64,000 bases of DNA from Scatomorpha sp040765295. Its GTDB lineage: Bacteria > Bacillota > Clostridia > Oscillospirales > Oscillospiraceae. The notes beneath the pieces were generated by a model, which did no database searches, had not been told where the DNA came from, and saw nothing but the letters and a program-made list of their open reading frames with translations. A program made the position numbers and the translations under genes. The stretch covers positions 1,860,001-1,924,000 of the forward strand of contig JAXGSB010000001.1 in the NCBI GenBank assembly GCA_040765295.1. The letters run 5' to 3'. Numbering within the stretch: the first letter of the stretch is position 1; every line of letters starts with the position of its first letter. Positions 36,209 through 44,410 of this stretch are shown here, piece by piece.

Positions 36209-36270
36209 TTTAGGGAACTTTTTTAGTTTTATTTGCACAAAAGTTCCCTAAAACGCTTTTAAGTTTTTAT
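36209..36270. repeat. AGGGAAC inverted repeat, copy d
   Basis: TTTAGGGAAC (36209-36218) and GTTCCCTAAA (36243-36252) with the common right flank AACGCTTTTAAGTTTTTATA. Only 12 bases from copy c. Confidence 0.7.
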
Positions 36271-36329
36271 AATATGGCGGAGAGCTTTGCTCTCCGCCAT
36301 ATTTAAGTCTATTCAAAATCCGTCTTAGA

Positions 36330-36611
36330 TTATTCCAAGCTTTCTTCTTCCGAAAGCTCCGCAGCTTGGGGAAAGTCTTCCTTGTTCTCTTCAAGAGACG
36401 TGCAGCAAAATTCTTTGCAGCGGCCTCCCAGTACGAGACCGAGGCCAAACCCCAGCCCGAGACCCAGCACCAGTCCAAATACCACTCCCAGTCCAAGCTC
36501 TCGCCAATCTGTTCGGCGAGCGAGCGCCGCTCTTCTGCCTTTTTCGTAAGCGCGGCGGACAAGGCGATTTCTGAGCATTCTGTTGTCGACTTTTCTTCCG
36601 ATTTTAAACAT
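36330..36611 (-). CDS. Small Gly-Leu-rich protein, paralogue of the 34777 gene
   Basis: 93 residues. Basic N-terminus (MFKIGRKVDNRMLRNRLVRR), a Gly-Leu hydrophobic helix (GLVLGLGLGFGLGLVLG, residues about 48-66) and an acidic tail (LSEEESLE). Layout, promoter and leader (AACTGAGTCGAATTTA, GGAGG) match the gene at 34777, so this is a duplicated unit. The Fic gene lies between the two. The hydrophobic helix may cross the membrane. Function unknown. Confidence 0.65.
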   Translation of the reverse strand: MFKIGRKVDNRMLRNRLVRRAYEKGRRAALARRTDWRELGLGVVFGLVLGLGLGFGLGLVLGGRCKEFCCTSLEENKEDFPQAAELSEEESLE

Positions 36612-36843
36612 AAATTTTGCCTCCTATAAATTCGACTCAGTTATAAACATATACAATTAGCCATCTACAGCCTAACAGGATTTGTGGCATATAGCAACAA
36701 CTTTTTAAATTTTAAGCATAAGAATATGCAATCCTAAATCCATTCCGGCTTCTGCGAAACCACCCGCCTCTTTAGAAAAGAGAGGTAAAGCGCTTTTGTG
36801 CTTGAGTTTGTGCTTATTTCATCCGTTATATATCCTCACTCGC

Positions 36844-38040
36844 TCATCCTATATCTAAGAGTTTTTTGTAATTAAAATCTATTGCAAATGCTCCGAGCGG
36901 AGCAGTTATAATTATTGATAAAACAGCTACAGAAAGTATAATTTTCCCGGAAGGAAGTCCCGCCGACAAAGCCATTCCACCTATAGCGGCCTGCACCGTA
37001 GCTTTAGGAATATATGCTATTACGCAAAACAGCCGTTCTTTTCTATTAAGATTTGTGCCTATTAAAGACACAAGCACACCTACACTCCTAAATACAAGCG
37101 CTATAAATATTAGAACCAAAGCAGGAATCCCTGCGCTTAGAGTGTATCTTATATCTACAGCGGCTCCCACCAATACGAACAGCATTACTTCGGCCGCAAG
37201 CCACAATTTGTCGAATTTTATTGATAATCTTGCTGACACATGTTCTATGCTTTCATACCTTAGCATTATGGCCAAGCTCATAATTGCAAGTAAGCCTGAA
37301 ATATATCCCGAGGTCAAGTTTTCTACTGTCATAAAAAGAAATGATATGCTTAAAATCACTATAACTTTAACACTGTTTCTAATGTGTTTTTTCTTAACAT
37401 AATTCATCTCGAAAAAATGAAATAAAGCATATCCCGCAACCAGCCCGAAAATTATACCTGAAGTTATAGATATGGGCACTTTTAACAAGCCGAGCAAATT
37501 CAAGCTTGTGCCATCGCCTTTAGCCATAGATAAAAATGTGGTAAATAAAACTATAACATATACATCGTCACACGTCGCTCCCGCCAATATCAATTGCGGT
37601 ACGCTTTTTTCCCTGCCATATCTGTTTTCTATCAGTGATATCATACGAGGCACAACTACGGCCGGTGAAATAGCTGAAATAACACTTCCCAACAAGGCGC
37701 TGTCAATTAATGATAAGCCCAAAATTTTAGGAGCAAAAATAAGATATGCAATAATTTCAGCTGTAGCAGGAATAATGCTCATAAGTAAGGCAGGCCTTCC
37801 GATTTCTCTTAAATCCTCAATATCTAATGATAAACCCGCTCTGAGCAAAATAATAATCAAAGCTATAGCCCTCAACTCTGACGATGCGAATAGAATTAAA
37901 TTATCAAGCAAATCTAATCCGTACGGCCCGAGAAGAATTCCTGTAAACAGCATTCCTACAAGACCCGGTATATGTATTTTTTTACACAATGCCGAAAGAG
38001 CAAGCCCTATTAAAAATATTAAAGCCAGTGAGTTTAACAT
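36844..38040 (-). CDS. Cation/proton antiporter (CPA type), fluoride-responsive
   Basis: 398 residues with about 11-12 hydrophobic segments; AGLSLDIEDLREIGRPALLM and GATCDDVYVIVLFTTFLSMA are CPA antiporter-type motifs, the latter with an Asp pair at the position of the transport site. The gene is preceded by a fluoride riboswitch and an attenuator (38062-38155). Na+/H+ antiporter-like genes are one of the known classes controlled by that riboswitch. It likely helps restore ion balance when fluoride (as HF) enters. ATG 38040 follows GGAGAT. Specific ion selectivity cannot be told. Confidence 0.85.
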   Translation of the reverse strand: MLNSLALIFLIGLALSALCKKIHIPGLVGMLFTGILLGPYGLDLLDNLILFASSELRAIALIIILLRAGLSLDIEDLREIGRPALLMSIIPATAEIIAYLIFAPKILGLSLIDSALLGSVISAISPAVVVPRMISLIENRYGREKSVPQLILAGATCDDVYVIVLFTTFLSMAKGDGTSLNLLGLLKVPISITSGIIFGLVAGYALFHFFEMNYVKKKHIRNSVKVIVILSISFLFMTVENLTSGYISGLLAIMSLAIMLRYESIEHVSARLSIKFDKLWLAAEVMLFVLVGAAVDIRYTLSAGIPALVLIFIALVFRSVGVLVSLIGTNLNRKERLFCVIAYIPKATVQAAIGGMALSAGLPSGKIILSVAVLSIIITAPLGAFAIDFNYKKLLDIG

Positions 38041-38051
38041 AAAGATCTCCT

Positions 38052-38092
38052 ATAACAAAAAACTGACACATCCACAAAAACACTTTGTAGAC
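38052..38092 (-). terminator. Attenuator hairpin of the antiporter leader
   Basis: GACGTCTACAAA pairs with TTTTGTGGATGTGTC (small internal loop), followed by AGTTTTTT. Its upstream arm uses the same bases as the riboswitch pseudoknot strand, so ligand-bound aptamer and terminator exclude each other. Confidence 0.7.
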
Positions 38093-38155
38093 GTCATCAG
38101 CAGAATAGCGGTTTTGGTATTACCAAGGGAGACATCTTTCCCTTATTTAACGCCG
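38084..38155 (-). ncRNA. Fluoride riboswitch (crcB motif)
   Basis: On the minus strand GGGAAAGATGTCTCCC (first stem-loop), a linker, AACCGC, a short loop and GCTGATGACGTCTAC reproduce the conserved crcB/fluoride motif. Loop bases AGATGTC can pair with GACGTCT downstream, the expected pseudoknot, with one G-U pair. Fluoride bound to the aptamer would keep these bases away from the attenuator and allow the antiporter to be made. Confidence 0.85.
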
Positions 38156-38242
38156 AGTATAACAAAGACCGATTGCTTTATCAATATAAAGAATAAAGAA
38201 CTGCAAAGAGAAGCTTGTTTATTCGCTAAATTGCAAAATATA

Positions 38243-38305
38243 ATTAAGAACTTTTTGGCTTTTTGTTGGTACAAAAGTTCACTAAAATGTTTTAAGTTCA
38301 GAGCT
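38243..38305. repeat. AGGGAAC inverted repeat, degenerate copy e
   Basis: TTAAGAACTTTTTGG.. against ACAAAAGTTCACTAAAATG with the common right flank GTTTTAAGTTC. The arms have decayed compared with 35148 and 36152. Confidence 0.5.
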
Positions 38306-38310
38306 TTCCG

Positions 38311-39093
38311 CTATACAAACTTTGCCTGCACCCGACCTAAAGGCCCGAAGTCTCCCATAAATGTGTCGCCCGCTTCGATGTAAAAGGCGGGGTTGAGGGA
38401 GCCTGTGATTACGATATCGCCTTTTTCGATGCGTTCACCGTATTCATACAGTTTGTTGGCAAGCCATGCCACCACATAAACAGGGCTGCCCATTGCCGCC
38501 GCGCTGCCGGAATAGCAAACCGCCTCGCCGTTTTTATATAGTGTTATAGGAATGTTGGCAAAATCCAGTCCGCGAACATCCGTTAAAACATCGCCCACAA
38601 CAAGATATCCGTTGTAGACATTGTCCGCCAAAGCGTCGAGTATTTGAACATCGCCATGAATGCGCATATCGGGCACTTCGATAGTGGGTATTGCGCCCGC
38701 CACACGGCTCAATACATCGTATGGCTGAGCGTTGGGGCCGGACAGAGGCTCGGACATTACAAAGCCGATTTCGCACTCGATAAAGGGGTTGATTTGTGAA
38801 GCGCGTACAATGGTTTCTCTCTGATTTTTTATGATATCGCTGAGCAAGTAGCCCATTACGGGCTCCTGCAAATTCAGCAGCTCCTGCATAACTTTGTTGG
38901 TCGCCCCCACTTTTTTGCCCACCATTCTGTGCCCCTCATCCAATCTGCGGGCTATGTTGATCATCTGAATCTTGCGGCTGTCGCTCAAGGTCATTTCCGG
39001 ATAGTTTTTGCTGAAAGCCTCGATGGATACAGCATCTTTTGAACATTGCCAGATTTTATCTGCCATTTCCTGATGAAAATTATCTCTAAGCAT
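38311..39093 (-). CDS. 2-keto-4-pentenoate hydratase-like protein (MhpD family)
   Basis: 260 residues, the normal length of the family, fumarylacetoacetase-like fold. GHRMVGKKVGATNKVMQELL, FIECEIGFVM, VPDMRIHGDV and a C-terminal DTFMGDFGPLGRVQAKFV match MhpD/XylJ hydratases and oxalocrotonate decarboxylases. The acidic residues in FIECEIGF bind the divalent metal. These enzymes hydrate 2-hydroxypentadienoate in aromatic meta-cleavage, but no other pathway gene is nearby, so the substrate is open. ATG 39093 follows GAGGAGGG. Confidence 0.85.
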   Translation of the reverse strand: MLRDNFHQEMADKIWQCSKDAVSIEAFSKNYPEMTLSDSRKIQMINIARRLDEGHRMVGKKVGATNKVMQELLNLQEPVMGYLLSDIIKNQRETIVRASQINPFIECEIGFVMSEPLSGPNAQPYDVLSRVAGAIPTIEVPDMRIHGDVQILDALADNVYNGYLVVGDVLTDVRGLDFANIPITLYKNGEAVCYSGSAAAMGSPVYVVAWLANKLYEYGERIEKGDIVITGSLNPAFYIEAGDTFMGDFGPLGRVQAKFV

Positions 39094-39245
39094 AGTAAGC
39101 CCTCCTCACTTTCAGTTTTAACAAAGTCCATTAATATTTTAAAACTCTTCTGTTTTACCTGTCAATTAAATAAAAGCCGAAAAACGCGGCCAAAATGCCG
39201 TTTATAAGCTTAATTATATAAAGCGAAGCTTGAGATGTGCGGGTT

Positions 39246-39968
39246 TTAAACCTCAGGCGTGGCGGAAAGAAGCTTTTTCGTCTCTTTCCACTTCGGGTAA
39301 AACCCCTCGAGCAGGGTGTAAAATCTGCGGTTGTGGCTCTTCTCGAGCAGGTGGGTAATCTCGTGGATTATGACATACTCAAGGCACTCGGCAGGCTTTT
39401 CGGCAAGCTTAAGGCTCACCCAGATTCTGCGCTCTTTTATGTTGCAGCTGCCCCAGCGGGTTTTCATATTTTTTATGCGCGCCTCATTGGCGCGAACTCC
39501 CGTCTTTTTCTCGCACTCGGGCAAAAGCTTTTTAAGCGCAAGCTTAAGCTCTTCTCTGTAAAAGTCTAAGAGCAGTTTTTCTCTTGCGCTCTCGTCTGTT
39601 CCCTCGGGCGCAGTCATTATAATTTCCGTCGGTGTTTTCGAAACGGAGCTCTTTTTGCCCTCGAAAACAACTTGCAGGCGGTAGGACTTGCCCCAAAGAT
39701 AGTAAATTTCACCAGAAACATACTCGCGCTTTTTAAGTTCTTCCCTTTTTAGAACCTTTTCGCGAATTTTTGTTATCTCCTCGAGCTTTTCTGAAATAAG
39801 GCGTTTAACCTCATCATTTTTCACTCTTTCGGGCGCGCTGACTTTAATGTTCCCCTCGGGTGAGTCCACGCGGATATATATGTTCTTTTGCCCCTTATTT
39901 CTCTTTATCTCAATAGGCAGACCGCCGACTGTTATGTTACAACTTCGCATGTGATTTTGCTTCCTCAC
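39246..39968 (-). CDS. YgjP-type (DUF45) zinc metallopeptidase
   Basis: 240 residues. The HExxH zinc site is VIIHEITHLLEKSHN, preceded by TRWGSCNIKERRIWVSLKLA, both typical of the YgjP/WLM family. GTG 39968 overlaps the McrC stop by four bases (GTGA), so it is the last gene of the McrBC operon; an ATG at 39950 is an alternative start. DUF45 peptidases are often found next to restriction systems, and coupling to McrBC here suggests a functional tie, not just proximity. Confidence 0.85.
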   Translation of the reverse strand: MRKQNHMRSCNITVGGLPIEIKRNKGQKNIYIRVDSPEGNIKVSAPERVKNDEVKRLISEKLEEITKIREKVLKREELKKREYVSGEIYYLWGKSYRLQVVFEGKKSSVSKTPTEIIMTAPEGTDESAREKLLLDFYREELKLALKKLLPECEKKTGVRANEARIKNMKTRWGSCNIKERRIWVSLKLAEKPAECLEYVIIHEITHLLEKSHNRRFYTLLEGFYPKWKETKKLLSATPEV

Positions 39969-41020
39969 AAATCAAAATGCGAGTTTACAATATCGGCAAG
40001 CTGCTGCTCGATGACTGGAAACTCTTTGTTGAGGTCGAGCGTTTTAACCGATATGCGATTTCCGTGCATCCTGTACACGCTGTCGGGCTGAATTTCATCT
40101 TTCGTCCTTGCGTATAAAAGCATTCCCGAAACCTCGCGCTCTTCTTCGCCGAAGCTGTAATCTCGGTTTTTTACATAAGTAAAAATCTGATAAAGATTGC
40201 CTGAGTGAATGGTGTGTTTCTCATAAAATGTTTGTGTACTGCGGCTGTAGTACTTCGTGTCGATAATCAGCACGGTATTGCCTTTTTGCAGATGAATATC
40301 GCTCTGCATTGTGGGCAGCATCGTTCCAATTCCATCGTCCAAAGACCAAGGAATTTGCGCTGCACTTACAGAAAGAGTGGGATATTTCTGTGTGTAGTAT
40401 TCCAGAACAAATTTCTCGTAGAGGCGGTTCATACTCTGCTCATCGAAAAAGTTAGCCAGCCTGTATTCCCCTGTATCTGTTGTAATAAGCATGCCCTCGA
40501 CTATAAGCTGACAAATGCTGATAAGAATGCGGTAGCTTCTGCTGTTTCTTCTGAATCTGATTGCCGACCACCTGATTGATTTCGGCTCGAGCATATCAAT
40601 ATTCGAGAAAAACATCATTTTCTTTTTAAGCTCGTCTTTGTAATCGGACTTTACCTTGCTGTGTCTAAGCAGAAGCATGGCCGTTGTTTTTAGTATTTGG
40701 TTGAGCTGATTGTTCTCGGAAAATTCATCAAATTCGCAGTTTAGAACTTGCTTTCTTGCTATTTTGTTTTTGATGCTTTCGGTAACATTGATTTTCCCGC
40801 GCAGTACGGATAAATCTTCCTGCCGGCAAATATACTCTTTATACAGTCCCTGCTTAAGTTGAAGTCCGATGCCTTTGGATAAAATTGCGGCAAAAAGAGT
40901 GTGCATGTCCTCGAACTCTTCCACCGCCAGATTTTCATATTCAGACTGATTCAGCGCCTGAAAGGCATAGGCCAGCATGTAATAAACATTTTTTATTAAA
41001 ATGTTCTTGCCCTTGCTCAT
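39965..41020 (-). CDS. mcrC: McrC-like subunit of type IV restriction system
   Basis: 351 residues. N-terminal ILIKNVYYMLAYAFQAL and the C-terminal endonuclease core (MQSDIHLQKGNTVLIIDTKY, a D..D-x-K nuclease motif) are McrC features. McrC joins the McrB hexamer, stimulates GTP hydrolysis and cuts modified DNA. ATG 41020 overlaps the McrB stop by four bases. The gene is complete and in frame. Confidence 0.9.
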   Translation of the reverse strand: MSKGKNILIKNVYYMLAYAFQALNQSEYENLAVEEFEDMHTLFAAILSKGIGLQLKQGLYKEYICRQEDLSVLRGKINVTESIKNKIARKQVLNCEFDEFSENNQLNQILKTTAMLLLRHSKVKSDYKDELKKKMMFFSNIDMLEPKSIRWSAIRFRRNSRSYRILISICQLIVEGMLITTDTGEYRLANFFDEQSMNRLYEKFVLEYYTQKYPTLSVSAAQIPWSLDDGIGTMLPTMQSDIHLQKGNTVLIIDTKYYSRSTQTFYEKHTIHSGNLYQIFTYVKNRDYSFGEEEREVSGMLLYARTKDEIQPDSVYRMHGNRISVKTLDLNKEFPVIEQQLADIVNSHFDL

Positions 41021-43053
41021 TGAAACATACCGCGCAGCGCATTTTCCCAGCGCTGCAATTTGCTGGAGTCGTCAAACCAATATTCGCTGAGCATCGGGAT
41101 AATGTCGCATTCAATAATTTCTAAAAGAAGCTCCGCCGTGCATTCCTCAATGCCGCAGAAATAGCTGTGACCGATGCAAAAGCCCTTCCCGAGGGAATTA
41201 TCCGCCGTTATATCTTTGTTGAGCTCTTTAACCTTTGAAATCAGCGCATTGAAGCTTGCATCGTCGAGTTCTTCTTGATATTTTAAGAATCCTTCGGAAT
41301 CGAACCCCGGCTCCATATCAAAGAAGCTGAAGCGTCGCCTTAGGGCGTAGTCTATCATGGCAAGGCTTCTGTCGGCAGTGTTCATCATGCCGATAATGTG
41401 CAGGTTCTTCGGCACCGAAAAGCTCTGTCCGTTGTAGGCAAGAGTTGTCTTGGTTCCGCGATAATCATTCTCGATAAGCATGAGGAGTTCGCCGAAAATC
41501 TTGCTCATGTTGCCGCGGTTAATCTCGTCTATTATAAAGAAATAATCTTTTTCGGGGTTGTTTGCTGCCCTTTGGCAGAAACGGTAGAAAACACCGTATT
41601 TAAGCTCAAAGCTCTCGCCCTCAGGCTTATATCCCATCATAAAGTCTTCGTAAGAATAGTTTTGATGGAACTGTATCAGCTCGATTCGGCTCTCTTCCTT
41701 TTCGCCCATGACGGAATAGGCCAGCCTTTTGGCCGCGAAAGTTTTACCAACACCCGGCGCACCTTGAAGAATGATGTTCTTTTTCTTTTTGAGCACCGAA
41801 ACAATTCTGTCGTACTTTTCTTCCGACATAAAAACCTCTTCGAGAAAGTCTTCTTTTGAGTATTTTTCAACCGGATTCTTTTTTCGGATTACATCCAAAA
41901 TAAAATCATATTCAGACTTCGTAAGTTTAAAAAGAGTTCCATTCGGGTTTACAAAGTGCTCCACTTTCTCCAATTCGGGATAGGTTTTCAACACTGAATA
42001 GTCTATCGGCGAATAAAGCCCCTCGAGCTTTTCGAAGCAAATTTTTTCTCCGTCCTGCTCAGCAGATACTCTGGCAATGGCGACAACCTGTTTTACAGGA
42101 TTGGATTCATAAGCGATAACCAAGTCCCCGGCCTTTGCATCCAAAAAATTCTGAAAAATCCGTCGTTTGTTCCCGTTTTCATTATATAGCGTATACGCCT
42201 GCTCTTCTCCAACGGCAATGTTTGAAAAACTCCAAATTTTGGGGTTTGCATTCAGCCACCAGTATTGTTCCGGAACTTTTTCTCCTTTTCCTGTTTTATC
42301 GCCAGGCGGAGTTTTTTTCTCTTTTTCTCCTTCATTGCTCTGTTCATCCTCTATGTCATCACCTGGTTCGCCCGGCTCCCAAATTTTTCCGACATAGATT
42401 ACAAAGTCTTGTGTTAGCGTCATGAGCTCGGGGTCGGAATAACACTCTTCCGTAATACGAGATTCGAGCATGCCTCTCAGCTCTTCGTCTTGATTGAACT
42501 TGGCTTTAATTTCATTACAAAGCGCATAAAAGTTTTTCAGATTATTTCTATAGGCACCGCCCTTAAATTGGAGCTCGCTGCCAAGTTTTTCTGCCGTATT
42601 TTTTACCTCGGTGAACTTATACAAACAATACTTATCGGGATATCTAAACCAGAGATATGCTGATATCGTGTTTTCAGTTTGGTAATGCTGTCCTTCTTTG
42701 CCACGCTTCTCATGTATTTTAGATAAACTCTCTTTAAAGGCCAATATCCTTTCGACTACATCCTGTGTTTCGTCAAACAGCGCAATAAAACTCGCTTTCA
42801 CCTCTTCGGGCGCTGCTTCTGTATATATCTCCAGCATTTTTTGGGGATAATAATTTAAGGACGTCAGAAGATTGTGTGTTTTGGCCAAAGAAGCTTTCAG
42901 CATTTCGGCAAAATCGGGAGCGTTTAAGTCCCAGTTATCCTGAAAGCATTTTATTGCCTCCCACTTATATTTTTCTTTTTCCCACCTATCCCCTTCTGTA
43001 AGTTCTTTCTTATAGCAGGCAATCGCCTCGTTTAATCTTGATTTATCCAGCAT
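41017..43053 (-). CDS. mcrB: McrB-like AAA+ GTPase with EVE domain
   Basis: 678 residues. Residues about 1-220 form a helical region of unknown fold (WEKEKYKWEAIKCFQDNWDL). A Lys/Glu linker follows, then an EVE-type domain at about 260-390 (YWWLNANPKIWSF, AGDLVIAYESNP, VVAIARVS), which in other proteins binds modified bases. The AAA+ motor has Walker A GAPGVGKTFAAK, Walker B YFFIIDEINRGNMSKIFGEL and the McrB signature GMMNTADRSLAMIDYALRRR. It therefore probably recognises modified cytosine in invading DNA and, with McrC, translocates and cuts. ATG 43053 follows AAGGAGAA. First gene of a three-gene operon. Confidence 0.9.
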   Translation of the reverse strand: MLDKSRLNEAIACYKKELTEGDRWEKEKYKWEAIKCFQDNWDLNAPDFAEMLKASLAKTHNLLTSLNYYPQKMLEIYTEAAPEEVKASFIALFDETQDVVERILAFKESLSKIHEKRGKEGQHYQTENTISAYLWFRYPDKYCLYKFTEVKNTAEKLGSELQFKGGAYRNNLKNFYALCNEIKAKFNQDEELRGMLESRITEECYSDPELMTLTQDFVIYVGKIWEPGEPGDDIEDEQSNEGEKEKKTPPGDKTGKGEKVPEQYWWLNANPKIWSFSNIAVGEEQAYTLYNENGNKRRIFQNFLDAKAGDLVIAYESNPVKQVVAIARVSAEQDGEKICFEKLEGLYSPIDYSVLKTYPELEKVEHFVNPNGTLFKLTKSEYDFILDVIRKKNPVEKYSKEDFLEEVFMSEEKYDRIVSVLKKKKNIILQGAPGVGKTFAAKRLAYSVMGEKEESRIELIQFHQNYSYEDFMMGYKPEGESFELKYGVFYRFCQRAANNPEKDYFFIIDEINRGNMSKIFGELLMLIENDYRGTKTTLAYNGQSFSVPKNLHIIGMMNTADRSLAMIDYALRRRFSFFDMEPGFDSEGFLKYQEELDDASFNALISKVKELNKDITADNSLGKGFCIGHSYFCGIEECTAELLLEIIECDIIPMLSEYWFDDSSKLQRWENALRGMFQ

Positions 43054-43242
43054 TGTCAGTTCTCCTTATCCTTTAATTTTTATCGTCATTTCAAAATATG
43101 TCTGCGAATATTCAGGGTTGCGCAGCACGGCAGGCCACTTCCTTTTCTATCATTCCTATGTGCCCGTATATTTCCAAAGCCTTCTTGTTTTCGGGATTGG
43201 GGGATTTAATATAGCAAAGCGGAATTTATCTCTGCTTACGGT

Positions 43243-43869
43243 TTACAGCACTTCCTGCACAAAATTCAATGCAAAATGCAGCGCGGTGGGCATTAAAATA
43301 TCTTTTCTCTTATATGTGATAAAACACATGATAAGGTGCAGAAAAAAGGTAAATATTAATTGCGGAATCGCGGTAATGATATACGAAAAAGAAAGCATGT
43401 CGTTTACAAACATCTGAAACGGCAAATGCACCAAGGCAAAAAATACCGCTCCTATTATATAAATCATCTTTCTGTTTAAACGAAGCCCGAATAAATAGTT
43501 TTGCATAAATCCTCTGAATATAACTTCTTCCAAAAGCGCAACATAGAACAAATAATATGATGCCGCTTTTGCGATTACGGCCGCAGACATGTCTGTGTAT
43601 AAAAAAGCAAAAGCTATTGAAGCCGCTGCGATTATTGCGGCAATCAGCAGGTTCGATTTAATCTTTTCTTTTGTAAAACCGAGATTTGAAAAGCTTTTAT
43701 CTTTTATCAGTACAATCAAAACCGCAATTATTAAAAACAGCCACTGTACTCCCGAAAAATACTTGTTGCCGCTTTTATACAAAACTCCCATCAGATAATA
43801 TCCGAACATCATCGCAATAAAATATAATACTGCAATCATTGCGTAAGTCTTGTTTTTTGTTTGATACAT
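43243..43869 (-). CDS. CPBP family intramembrane metalloprotease
   Basis: 208 residues, about seven hydrophobic segments. The CPBP/Abi signature is YVALLEEVIFRGFMQ (EExxxR), with FFALVHLPFQM and a later His-rich stretch supplying the second motif. In bacteria these proteins mature or protect against peptides such as bacteriocins, or act as CAAX-type proteases. ATG 43869 follows GAGGAAA. It stands alone downstream of the GNAT gene. Confidence 0.8.
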   Translation of the reverse strand: MYQTKNKTYAMIAVLYFIAMMFGYYLMGVLYKSGNKYFSGVQWLFLIIAVLIVLIKDKSFSNLGFTKEKIKSNLLIAAIIAAASIAFAFLYTDMSAAVIAKAASYYLFYVALLEEVIFRGFMQNYLFGLRLNRKMIYIIGAVFFALVHLPFQMFVNDMLSFSYIITAIPQLIFTFFLHLIMCFITYKRKDILMPTALHFALNFVQEVL

Positions 43870-43936
43870 AGCTATTTCCTCGGACTGATATTATTTCTTA
43901 TTTGCCTGACTTTCCCTTATTCATAAACTCCAAAAA

Positions 43937-44410
43937 TTACAGGTCAAATTTATAAATATTAACTTGTCGTATTCCTTCATCATACATCTCGTTCGTTTCG
44001 GGTACATCAGCAATTTCAAGAAACTCGCCGCCCAAAATTTCACAAGTTCGATTTGAGGCAATATTGTCAGTATCGCAAGTAATTATCAAATATTTTAAAT
44101 TGTGCTTCTTAGCTAAATTAAAAAGCAGTCTGCACGCTTTAGCGGCATAACGATTTCCCCTATATTCTTCATCAACATTATAGCCGATGTTCCCTCCTAT
44201 ATAAGTTTTTTCGTTATGCCCTATCCTTAAATCGCAATCCCCGACTTTAACACCGCCAGCTAAGCAGATATCAAAATAATAGGCCGGAAGATAGCCCTTC
44301 TCCGGTTTTTCATTAGAAGTTCTGTTTAGCTTTAGAAATATCTCTTTATCTTTCAGCTCGTTTGTCTCATAAAACATTTTTCTATTCCCTATAAATTCTG
44401 ATTCATTCAA
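43937..44410 (-). CDS. GNAT-type N-acetyltransferase
   Basis: 157 residues or 146 from the ATG at 44377. The acetyl-CoA site is YRGNRYAAKACRLLF and the following ITCDTDNIASNRTCEILGGE is typical of GNAT proteins of the RimJ/RimL kind. The first start, TTG 44410, overlaps the stop of the upstream gene; ATG 44377 has AGGGAATAG upstream and may be the real one. Substrate unknown. Confidence 0.8.
   Translation of the reverse strand: MNESEFIGNRKMFYETNELKDKEIFLKLNRTSNEKPEKGYLPAYYFDICLAGGVKVGDCDLRIGHNEKTYIGGNIGYNVDEEYRGNRYAAKACRLLFNLAKKHNLKYLIITCDTDNIASNRTCEILGGEFLEIADVPETNEMYDEGIRQVNIYKFDL

Noticed and set aside
35148..36270. Clustered AGGGAAC repeats as a CRISPR array
   Set aside because: Copies are inverted repeats with irregular spacing, not direct repeats with uniform spacers, and no cas genes are present.
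38084..38100. CTGATGA in the antiporter leader suggested a hammerhead ribozyme
   Set aside because: The GAAA and cleavage-site parts are missing; the bases are the conserved end of the fluoride riboswitch.
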